Of a stretch of 43,002 nt of DNA, positions 1-9,354 are shown piece by piece; position 1 is the first letter of the stretch, and each line of letters opens with the position of its first letter. Both the position numbers and the translations under genes were made by a program. Under the pieces are notes generated by a model. That model was not told the DNA's origin. It made no database searches and worked only from the letters and a program-made list of their open reading frames with translations. Origin of the DNA: Protostelium mycophagum (taxonomy: Eukaryota > Evosea > Variosea > Protosteliida > Protosteliaceae); contig KV921205.1 in assembly GCA_002081555.1 (NCBI GenBank), forward strand, positions 1-43,002, read 5' to 3'.

Positions 1-130
1 ATCGAATCATGGAAATCTGTTTGTGCCTCTGGCAGGAAATCTGACAACTGCAGATGTCTATTGATTTGCTTCAATTATTATCCTTTTCGCACACAAACTC
101 AGACAAAAGAATATACGATATGATGATGCT

Positions 131-3100
131 TTATAGCTTGCGGTATTGCATGTAGTATCTGGACTCCCTCCTTCCGTTGGTCCAGAATCTGTCGAAATAG
201 GAGGTTCCGTAGCCTTCTGGTACCGAGTCGATGTATCCGTCTTCGTGGGCAGATTTGAACCTGCCGTTCTCAGAAATTTTTCTTTTTTTGAATTTTTAAA
301 AAAATAAAATCTCGAGACTTACAAGTTTGGAACTGCGGCTAACTCCGTGACCATGATTTCACAATAAGACTTGTCATCCGTAACAAGGGTCAGTGTTCCT
401 CCCGCCTTCAACACCTTGTGCACCTGCACACGTCATCATGACGTATGATGACGTTATACGTACACTCTTGAGGAAGGGGCGGTCGACGAGTTTGTGTCTG
501 CTTCCGGACCACACCGGCGGGTCAGGATAATTAACAAATACCTGTATAGTGAGTCATGTGTTCTGTGACCACATTTTTTGCTTCTAAAAATAGATTTGTT
601 CCGAGAATAAAGACAACGAGTGGTATTGTTGTTGCACAAAATATTGTGACGGCACAAAACATTGTACCATAAAAAGCCATTGAAATCAAACTTTCTACCT
701 CATCAAAAATCCTCTCTCCGACAGAAGTACGCAGAGCAAAATGAGCCTCAGCACCCTACAAACATCAATATTTGAATTTCCCGCCAAAAAAGTTTGGAAA
801 ACTCACGATCACGGACACATTCTCCAACTTTTGGAAAAACTGTCTGGCCCAAATTTGGTAGACTCTCTCATATCTCATCTCCAGGCCAACCTGGTTGCAT
901 CAGAATGAAACAGAGTCGCATTGTACTGACCCACTGGGTGTCTGGCTCCTCTTTGGCCCTCTGCACGATCCAATCACCGTGTCCAGAACAGACCTTTCTT
1001 GTTTAATTTTTTCTGAAATATTAAAAAATCACAAATTCTTTTGGCGAGTTGTAGACGATCCATTTTTAAAAGTTTTATTATTTTGAAACATTGTGTAAAG
1101 CATACCTCCAATTTGACAGTGCCATTCTTCATCGTGTTGAGTTTTTTGGAAAGGGAGGTGTTGGCGTTCTTTTCAACAAAGAAGATCTTGCCTTCTTCAG
1201 GGAATTCTCCTTGCCTCTTGGTAACTGGTTGTAGATTGAGAAAATTCAGTGAAATTTCGGTGACTCACTCTTGTTGTTCTGTACGTATTCTTCCACACGG
1301 TCGCATTCGCGTAAAACTTCGCTCTTCATGTGTTCTCGGAACAGTGCGATGGAGTTACGGGACTCGCCCTTTTATTGTCAGAATCTTCAACGAATTTTCT
1401 CAGAAATATCGCTGCCAACACCAACATCTCCCAATATTCATCTGCTGCACAAAGTGCTGCGTTGTTCGTTGTTTTTAAAGACTGTGTTGCGGCCTGCCGC
1501 AACTTACTCAAAAATATTTCAAATTTCGTCTGCAGAGTTTAAAAAACGAAAAAAAAATTATTTCTAAATTCAGAAACATTTTTTCGCTGCTAAGCGGGAG
1601 AATTTCGAAAAATCACCTCTTCGTTATCGTCCTTGTCATCATCATAAGTGTTTTCATTCGCAATCTGTCCACCTTGTACATAGTAACGTGCCGTCTCTAT
1701 TTCCTGTACGTCTGAGCGGGGTTCGATCCCGCCCACAGCCTACCTTTTTTGCGGTGGAGGGTTTTCCGAGAATGGCGGCGGTGGTCGCCATGGCAGCGTG
1801 TACAGAAGCACTCTGGTGTCCTGACGACGCGACAAGAGCTTGGGCTTCTTCTAACTTTAGAGATTGACATAATGCTTTGAGGATGTATTCGTGACTAGTA
1901 GCATTCGGTTTGTTCATTCTCCTCTCCATTTCCTATTCAAATTTTGAATCTCTGTTTGGCGGGAAAATCTCACCTTGACGATTTGGTCGATATAGCTGAC
2001 ACCTCCAGCTCTCAAAACACCTCTTAAGAGGGTATTATAAGTCCTCACGTTGGGGGAGGCGCCTTTTTGTTTCATCTCTTGCAGAGTGTCCATTGCCTCT
2101 TTAATCATTCCTTCGTTGCAAAGTCCTTTAATGATCGTGGTATATGTTACCTACACGTGTCGACATATGGAATGAATGTCTACACAAGACATGTCGACAC
2201 CAGATTTGATGCCGACAGAGATACTGAAATGATGTCTACAAAAATCACCTCATTAGGGTCGATGTTGTACTTCTCCATCTCTTTCATGTAATGCTGGGCT
2301 CTGTTGATCTCACCACATCTGACACATGCATTGATCATGCTGGTGAAAGTGTAGACGGTGGGTGCCAGAGTCTGAAATTTCCATGAATCTTCAGTCATGG
2401 TGTGGTCTGACTCACATTCTTTCCGTGTTCCTTGACTCGGTTGTGTGTGGTGATGGCGTTATTGTAGGCCTCTATCGCTAAATGTAGCCGCTTCTCCCTG
2501 GCAAACTAGGATTTTCAGTATTTAAATATTTAAACGTATCTCTCTATGACTGTTTCTGTTATTGTGTTTTGAACCCATAATATAAACATCCACAACAGCA
2601 GATGTATTGAAGAATAAAAAGTCTGATTAAGAAAAAAAGTGCCACTGTTTTAAACATTGGATTCACCTGGTTGATCAGCTTGTTGAAGAGGACGATGTTC
2701 TTCTTCTTGTGTGCTTCGTGAATCTGTGCTCTTCCTTCGCTGTTGGCCGCGTCCTTTGTCTGTCAGAGTGATATCATGCAATGTGGTCAAAGTGAGAAGG
2801 TAAAATGAAATCAATTATGAGTTTAAATTTCGTGTATTTTTTTACAATTAAAAAGAAAGATCTGCATCGAATCTTCACAGTACAGCGAAGCTGTGCAATA
2901 CAGATTTCCACATCAAGAGACGGCAATTTCTCTGACAAAAATTGGCGTACAACCACACCAAAACTTTGTTCATCACAAACATCACCTCCACAGTCTCAGA
3001 CTTTCTCCTCTTAGCTCCTTGAGACTTTTTCTCCATGTCATCTTCCTCTACTTCCTCTGTGACCTCCTTCTGTGCTTCCTTCTGTTGAGCTTCTCTTAAA

Positions 3101-3667
3101 GCTTTCTTTCGCTGGTTCCTGCGCTCTGTCTTGGCTGCTTTGAGCGAGGCGACGGTCTTCTCATCGAGTCCTTTGAACTTGTCCTTCCATTTTCCTTCAT
3201 TCGATGATTCCTTTTGTTGTATTTCATCGTCATTCTCATCGTCCTTTTTTCTCTTGCCAGATTTTTTCTCGGCTTTTGGTGTCTGATCAGCGGTTAGTTT
3301 GTCTTCAGAAGTGGGCTCTTTTGATTTCTTCTTTCGTGTAGATTTGTTTTTCGATTCCTCTTCATCTTTGGTGATCTGCTGTTCTTTGTTTTTTGAGCTC
3401 TTCTTTTCTGCTGTTGGTGTATCTTTGACAGCGCTCTCTTTTGTCTTCTTTGGCTTCGGTGTCTCTTCCTGATCAACAACTTCCTCCTTCTTCATCTTCT
3501 TTGGTGTTTTTGAAGGAGCAGTTTTCTTCTCTATTGATTCCTCCACTGCCTCCTGCTCGACAATTTCCTCCTTCACCTTCTTCGGTGTTTTTTTTGGTGC
3601 TAAAGCATTTAAGATGTAATGTTTGACTTGAGAAGTGATTACCTGGTGTCTTCACTTTCTGGCTCAT
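131..3667 (-). CDS. PPR protein fused to a C-terminal tRNA (guanine-N7)-methyltransferase domain
   Basis: Multi-exon gene read from the ATG at 3667, after which an intron follows nine codons. The first half (exon to about 2992) is a Lys/Glu-rich charged region. Exons at about 2760-2665 and 2510-2415 lead into PPR helices at about 2370-1980, with 35-residue units such as EAMDTLQEMKQKGASPNVRT. Further helical exons run to 1300. The end (about 1230-131) matches the TrmB family: GSGHGDW then WVSV..EMRYERV (AdoMet-binding and acidic motif), VFVNYPDPPVW.GSRHKLVDRPFL split across text here as NYPDPP and RHKLVDRPFL, and AGGTLTLVTDD. That domain transfers methyl to N7 of a guanine in tRNA. The fusion architecture is known in protists as PPR-TGM, as I recall. 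Many splice sites are inferred, and the junction near 1370-1430 is uncertain. No clear mitochondrial targeting peptide is visible because the N-terminus is charged on both signs. Confidence 0.85.
1699..1742 (+). other. tRNA T-arm-like sequence inside a PPR-gene intron
   Basis: The short intron of the PPR gene contains GGGGTTCGATCCCGCC (about 1718-1733 on the plus strand). This carries the internal B-box consensus GGTTCGANNCC and a five-pair stem around a seven-base loop, followed by CACAGCC and then a run of six Ts at 1744-1749. No A-box, acceptor stem or anticodon arm is found upstream within tRNA distance, so this is not a tRNA gene. It may be a tRNA-derived remnant or chance. Confidence 0.3.
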
Positions 3668-4516
3668 CTGTGATCAAGATGAGAAATTGTGAATGATCAT
3701 GGATCCCTTCCGAATCGTTGTAGAGAAGCATCCTTTCAGAAACCGAGAAGGAGAACAGTGAATAGGATTTTTCGTGCCTCAAAGTGGAACACCACAACAT
3801 CAAGAACAAAAAATAAGTCGGTGGTCTGAGTCCAGTCATGTAACATATCCCCTTATAATGGTTCGGGGTTTGGATCATCATGCTGCTCGCCATATTACCC
3901 GTGATTGTAAAGGATAAGACGAAAGGAATACAATGATACAGATAATTGTACAGCAATTTATATAGAGGGCTCAAGATAATAATACACTGTACTTTGATGT
4001 TTGTCATATAAGAAGTTGGAGGACTCAAATCTCCTAGTTCCTGAGAAATCCAACCAAACATGACAATCAGACAACAAATGATGACATCATTGAAATTTGA
4101 ATTTTGAATTTTTGGTTTTGAAGGCGCTTTTCTTTGCCCGTTCAGACGTTGCCCTCTCAATAATGAAGCAAGCACGGTCTGTACATGCTATGAATGTCTT
4201 CTGAAGACAAACTCTCTTATCGGCTGTGTTGATGAAATCTAGATATTCAGATGAGCCCATGTTTCTTTTCTCGTCAAAAGCATCATTTAGAGAACAAATA
4301 AAGTGGCTGATTGACTGGTCCTGTGCAGCCTGGACTGAAACCAAAGTGCAATTATGGTTTGTGACTAAAAACTTTTCGTTTTTTTCGGTGGGCATTGGCC
4401 CAATCTGTTCATCCGTTCAGCGAAGCAAATTCGCCTTCCGGAACGAAGTCCTGATTGGGCCAATGATCATAAACCAAACAAACAGAACACAAACAACAAC
4501 ATAAACCTGAACCAAG
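3668..4516. other. Intergenic region, probable shared upstream region of two divergent genes
   Basis: Between the start of the PPR-methyltransferase gene (minus) and the start of the vWA gene (plus). A 178-codon and a 102-codon open frame exist on the minus strand, but neither shows domain-like composition or credible splice structure, so I do not call them genes. The segment nearest the vWA gene holds an inverted repeat with CCAAT boxes, listed separately. Confidence 0.5.
4393..4465. promoter_or_regulatory. Inverted repeat with CCAAT-box arms upstream of the vWA gene
   Basis: CATTGGCCCAATC at 4393-4405 is exactly repeated in reverse complement as GATTGGGCCAATG at 4453-4465, with a 47-base spacer. 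Each arm carries both ATTGG and CCAAT, so the pair presents four CCAAT-type cores. It lies 52 bases upstream of the ATG at 4517. CCAAT cores are bound by NF-Y-type factors in eukaryotes, and the regulatory role here is inference. Confidence 0.45.
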
Positions 4517-6057
4517 ATGGTCGCGCTCACTGACGTTAACATGATTGAAAACTCTGATCGTCTCTCTCTTCACCTAACTTCTGAGTTCACAGAAGCATCT
4601 CTTCAAGGACAAGAGATCCTCATGCTCGCCACTCTCACGGCTCCGTTTTTCGAGCCCACAAAGAAGCGCGCACCCCTACAATTGTGTGCTGTTCTGGATC
4701 GTTCTGGCTCTATGAGCGGCGAGAAGATGAAGTTCGTGAAGGAGGCTACAGAGTTCATCGCGAAACAACTTCAGTCTGACGATATGATGTCCATTGTGTC
4801 GTACTCAGGTCAAGCCACGATCGACGTCCCCATGTTGAAGATGAACGACGATAACAAGAGAGTCCTCTTGGCGGGTCTCAAAAAAATCCATGCAGGAGGC
4901 AGCACCAACATCTTCCTCGGGCTGTATGAGGGTCTCGGCACTCTCCGTCAAGATGTCAGCCCAGACACGATCACCACCACCCTCCTCTTAACAGACGGAC
5001 AAGCCACCGATGGACCAACCAGTGCAGAACACATCATATCTGCACTCAAAAATCCCCAACAGTTCCCCGCCCAGAGAAACAATAGCTATGGTTACGGCCC
5101 CGTCCCAAGGATGAATAACATGGGATCTCATCCCATCCTCCCATTCAGTTTCAACGATCCTATCCCCGCTCCAGCCCCCCGCGATGTTCAAGGAACGATC
5201 AACACTTTTGGATTTGGCAGGTAAGAATCATCAGATGAGAAACAAAGACTGACGTGCGCAGTGATCACGACGCGACCATGTTGACCCAATTGGCCAGAAA
5301 AGGGGACGGAGGATACTACTACGTCCCAGGCTCAGACGAAATTGGCCCCATCTTTGCAAACTGCCTTGGGGGTGTGACCACAGTTTTTGCCCAGAAAATC
5401 CGCGTGAAGATTCAAGGCCTCAGCGGTGTACAGATCTCCCGCGCACATACCAGATACATACAGAGAAAGAGCAACGACAACAGTAGCACAGAATTAGACA
5501 TCCCCGACATACAGAGCGAAGAGCACAAAGACATCGTCCTTCGCGTCAAACTCCCGGCTGTTCAGACCGAAGGGAAGTTTCCCGCCTTGAGGGTGACCAC
5601 CGTCTACAACAACACCCTGACAGGCGAGGAGCAGACAGTTGTAGAGGAGATATCCATAACCAGAGCCCACACTGCCAAGAAAGAAGACAGACCAGCACGT
5701 TTAGATCTCGAGAACAACAGAATTGTCGCCGCCGAACATATGGAGTCCGCAGTACAACAAGGAGACAGAGGCGATCTAGACGGCGCCATGGCCTCCATCA
5801 TGAACGCATTGAAAATCATCCAGGAATCACCCACCTCCGCTCACGATGTCAGCAAAGGGCTGATTCAAGAACTACAACAATCCACCACAAGTCTTCGCTC
5901 CCAGTCCACCTACAGAAACGGAGGGCAGCAGCTACTTTCCAATTGTAACAACGCCCATTGGAACCAAAGGCAGCAGAGCATCATCAGCCCTGCGCAGCAA
6001 GGATACTGCACTGCGTCCAGATCAATACAGATGCAGATGCAACAATCACCACAATAA
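4517..6057 (+). CDS. von Willebrand factor A domain protein
   Basis: Two exons, 4517-5220 and 5262-6057, joined across a 41-base intron with GTAAGA donor; together exactly 500 codons including the stop. Residues about 45-200 form a vWA domain. The metal-ion-dependent adhesion site is intact: DRSGSMSGEK, a conserved Thr in GGSTNI, and LLTDGQATDG. The region after it (to about residue 370) is a beta-rich segment. The C-terminal part has a helical stretch of the Vwaint type (RIVAAEHMESAVQQGDRGDL), and the tail is rich in Gln and Ser. Proteins with this layout occur widely in amoebae and plants. No RING finger or transmembrane segment is seen, so a soluble intracellular binding protein is likely. 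AATAAA overlaps the stop codon at 6053-6058. Confidence 0.85.
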
Positions 6058-6165
6058 ATCTGTAACAGTTAATAAGTGTACTAATCTCTTTTCCTTCTTG
6101 GTTTTTGTTCTGATGCACCATCAAGAGTCACCATTTCATTGGCGTGGTCTCATCAAAAGAGACTT

Positions 6166-6539
6166 TTATTTTTGATCAGGTTTCTCAAATGGACACTGGG
6201 AATATGGACTTACGTCTGCCTGCATCTGGTCAGTGATTATCTCGCACCTACTACATACTTCTGCTCTTCGTTCTGATATTAATGGCTGTTTGAATTTCCC
6301 ATGACTTTCTGACCCCAATTCTGCAACAAGTACCAAACCAGCGTTTGGCATAAATGGGTTGACTTGCATTATGTTGTCATCTGTGCTGAACCAGCAATAG
6401 AAACAAAAGAAATAAATTTTGCAAAGTGACCACAAAAATAAGAAAAATAATTCCATGGGGGACAAACCGTAAATACGTGATTCAAGTCTTCAATTATGTC
6501 TGAGTTATTGTCTAGGCATGTTGCGTAAAAAGAAGCCAT
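6166..6539 (-). CDS. Hypothetical small protein, two exons
   Basis: An ATG at 6539 opens a frame of about 35 codons (MASFYATC...) which can be spliced by a GTGGTC...CACAG intron of about 53 bases into a downstream frame ending at the stop at 6166, giving a protein of about 115 residues. The C-terminal exon looks protein-like (VNPFMPNAGLVLVAELG, later CSRCEIITDQMQ with a Cys-x2-Cys pair). No family is recognised. Alternative starts exist within the long open frame from 6465. It sits tail to tail with the vWA gene. Low confidence. Confidence 0.3.
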
Positions 6540-6681
6540 TGATGGTTTGAGTTTTTCTGCCTTGAGGCCTCTTTGGCTAAGACGGAAATCGGATCCTCCG
6601 GTGATTTACACTCACTCATGAATGAAACGAAACAAACGAAACGAGAAACGGTAAATGAGACGAGCACCATAAAATCGATCT

Positions 6682-8166
6682 TTATCTATCTATAGCTTTC
6701 ATAGCCTCCGCGTCGTATCTCTCGCCATACACTTTACATTTGTTCAATATCGCAGTGAGCTCCTCTGCCGTCTCTCTGTCCAATTTTATGTGTGCTGCTT
6801 TCAAATTCTCCCTCAAATGTTTAGGATTCCTCGTCCCAGGGATAGGAATGATATCACTTCCCTGTTATAAGATGTCATTACGGACATGTACATAGGTATT
6901 TCTCACCCTAGAAAGGAGCCAGGCCAGTGCTAGTTGGGTCGTCGACATATTCTTTAACTCTGCATAGTCTGAAAATTCCTTCAAAATTCCGTTGATATTG
7001 AATGGAAGATTGACCGGAAGGAATCGAGGTAAAATTCTCCTGTAGTCCGTTTCATCAAAATAAGGCGGGGACTTGATCGTGTCTACAATCCTTCAAAATG
7101 AAATTTCAGAGAGAATTCATACCTGTCAGGAAACCTCGTCCCAGTGGTGAGTAAGCTATGATCGCTATCCCGAGCTCACGGCAGGTAGCCAGCACACCGT
7201 TGACCTCTATGTCTCGTGCCCACACACTGTACTCGACCTGAACTGCTGCGATGGGGTGTACTTTATGAGCTCTTCGAATGGTCGTGGCAGAGACCTGCGA
7301 AATGTTATTTTCTCACTCTATAAATTTTGAATAATAACTGGTGACTGTCTGCTTCAAAAGGCACCACACCAAATAATCAAGACGCCGAGATATCAACTGA
7401 AAATATTGGATGAACACCTCGCCGGAAACCAAAAAAACAAGTACAGAACATACCTCACAAAGTCCAATGTATTTCACAACCCCTTCATCAACTAATTCTT
7501 TCATGGCCCCCACAGTCTCCTCGATCGGTCTGAAATCATCAATATGATGTCGATGTGTCAGATCGTCATCTCACGTGTTAACGTCGAGCCTGTTTTGGTA
7601 CAAGAGGTCTATATAATCAACTCCCAGCCGTTTCAAACTTTTAAAGCAACTGTCCCGAACGTAATCTCTGCATCCCTCGATCACTCCACGTTCTCGGTCG
7701 TATCCAAATTTAGTGCAGATAAAAATCTTTTCGCGGCTGTTTTTCATAGCCTCTGCTAAAAGCATCTCGTTGTGTCCATTTCCATAAACATCCTTTGATG
7801 ATAAGATGAAGGGATCGGTAAGTCGCACAAAACGATTTTTACAGAGGTGCAAAGGGAGAATGTAAAGCGGTGAGATGATAACGTCAATCTGAAACACTCA
7901 CCGATGTATCCCAAAAAGTACATCCCATTTCAGCCGACTTTCTCAGTGTGGACATACAGTCCATGATGTTTGGTGGCCCGTAGAATTCAGACATATGCAT
8001 GCAACCCAATCCAATCGCAGAGACTAAAGGTCCTTTTCTACCTAAATAACGCTTCGGTAGCGGATCAAACTTAAGGGCTGCCTCTGATCAGCCAGATGTT
8101 GAATTGTTTCTGCATACTCATCGTAGTTGGAGCACCTGGAGGCTGTGCTGAGGCTCCACAGCCCAT
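6682..8166 (-). CDS. Aldo/keto reductase with predicted N-myristoylation signal
   Basis: NADPH-dependent oxidoreductase of the aldo/keto reductase superfamily, of the type annotated as auxin-induced or general stress AKR. Exons at 8166-8136, 8083-7902, about 7796-7572, 7530-7455, 7300-7125, 7090-6910 and 6873-6682 read in one consistent frame. Family landmarks: [17 protein letters not shown], the active-site region DVYGNGHNE (catalytic Tyr), [10 protein letters not shown] (catalytic Lys), [48 protein letters not shown], and the cofactor motif [15 protein letters not shown]. The first exon encodes MGCGAS, a good N-myristoylation motif with an adjacent Cys for palmitoylation. This would tether the enzyme to membranes and is unusual for the family. 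The first exon is 31 bases and its splice is inferred from frame and the GTGCTC donor. Confidence 0.88.
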
Positions 8167-8514
8167 ATCTATAGAGGTTGTGTTTCTAAAATTAGTTGTG
8201 ATGAAGATGATTCAACCTGTCAACCAGTTTGTTCCCGAAATCTACAACGAAAAATGTGCTGCAGCTCTGAAACACGGAACTGCCTTTGTTGTCTTCTGGA
8301 AGCTCCAAAAATACTTCTACAAGAAAAGGAGGCACAAATCATAGAAGCATTTATACCGCTGCATTCGAAGGATGAGATGAAGTGATTGAATTGGTGCAGC
8401 TTCACATAAATACAATCAGCACACAGAAAGACAATAATGACAGAAATAATACAATGACAAATAACAATTCAATAGAAAAATATAATAGAAGCTGATTTGT
8501 CCTCTTTATAAAAT
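8167..8514. other. Intergenic region
   Basis: Between the start of the aldo/keto reductase and the stop of the next minus-strand gene. AT-rich from about 8395 to 8510. No supported gene or RNA is seen. Confidence 0.5.
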
Positions 8515-9069
8515 TTAAACAGATTGGGGCACGTTGGTGGTGGAGGTGGTGGTCTGGTGCACCAATGTTCCGGGCTCGGGTCTTCTCTCACCGGCAACCT
8601 TGATAGCGGTAAAGAAGGCAATAGCAGTGAGAACGATGAGGATTCCGTGGTCGATGTAGGTGAAGATTCTGGAACCGTTGTACTGTCCGCTGGAGAAGCG
8701 AGTGGAGTCGAGGACAAAGTCGCGGTAGAAGGGGACGACGGTAGAGACGTCACGAACGGCGTTGAGGATGATGACCACTACGAGCCAGACACCGAAGACG
8801 GCGGCAGAAATAATAAAGATCAAGGCGTGACGTCTAGTCCAGGCGTGCATGCCGAGAAGGCCGAGAGCAGCTCCGTAAGCCATGACAAAGCAAGAGTAGA
8901 CTCCTCCCAAGAAGGCTGGGATAGCGGCGAGGATAATCAAGAAAGAGATAACCTCTAAAAGTCTCTGTCCATAAGAGGGATCGTTGATGTAAGGGTGCCA
9001 TACGTCTCCTTTTCCTCTTGAGACTCCAGTTCCGGTGGCGGTGGTTGATTTGGTGATAGAGGTGTTCAT
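8515..9069 (-). CDS. Small multi-span membrane protein, unknown function
   Basis: Single uninterrupted exon of 184 codons from the ATG at 9069 (context ACAATGA) to a stop at 8515. About 35 polar Ser/Thr-rich residues are followed by four hydrophobic segments: VISFLIILAAIPAFLGGV, CFVMAYGAALGLLG, ALIFIISAAVFGVWLVVVII, and near the C-terminus GILIVLTAIAFFTAI. The polar tail is Thr-rich. The layout resembles small tetraspan proteins of the MARVEL or claudin-like kind, but no signature is clear enough to name a family. An upstream in-frame ATG at 9231 would add 54 residues; the 9069 start is preferred because the extension looks non-coding and contains TGTCGACA. Confidence 0.7.
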   Translation of the reverse strand: MNTSITKSTTATGTGVSRGKGDVWHPYINDPSYGQRLLEVISFLIILAAIPAFLGGVYSCFVMAYGAALGLLGMHAWTRRHALIFIISAAVFGVWLVVVIILNAVRDVSTVVPFYRDFVLDSTRFSSGQYNGSRIFTYIDHGILIVLTAIAFFTAIKVAGERRPEPGTLVHQTTTSTTNVPQSV

Positions 9070-9218
9070 TGTTTTCGTTGGTTGATCGTGAAGCGTGTTG
9101 TTGTTTGGGTGTGAGCGTGAAAGTGAATTATCTGTCTTTCTCTTTTTCGAAAACAGCTTGTCGACACGGAGATTCAAACATGCCATATTTCTACCAAACG
9201 CGCTCATTTGTATCATTA

Positions 9219-9339
9219 TTGTCGACATCAAAAGGAGAGGGAAATTTTAGTGAGAATTCGCATGTCGACAGTGTAACACGGATTGGGCTGATCTCAAGCA
9301 TAAAGTCATTACAGGGTAAGATTTGTCGACACACGGCTG
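9219..9339 (+). repeat. Dispersed repeat of about 120 bases, copy A
   Basis: Bounded and punctuated by TGTCGACA at 9220-9227, 9263-9270 and 9324-9331. A second copy in inverted orientation lies at 17855-17970, matching along the whole length with scattered substitutions and small indels. Shared landmarks include AAAAGGAGAG, GTGAGAATTCGC, GTGTAACACGGATTGGG, CTCAAGCA, CATTACAGG and AAGATTTGTC. It sits between two minus-strand genes and is probably a small non-autonomous mobile element or a promoter module. Confidence 0.8.
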
Positions 9340-9354
9340 GAATTGCAGGAAAAC

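Noticed and set aside
3639-4175. A 178-codon minus-strand open frame between the PPR and vWA genes
   Set aside because: No domain-like pattern, mixed low-complexity composition, and it runs into the first exon of the PPR gene in another frame; probably chance.
8524-8958. A 144-codon plus-strand open frame
   Set aside because: Antisense shadow of the four-segment membrane protein, produced by its biased codon use.
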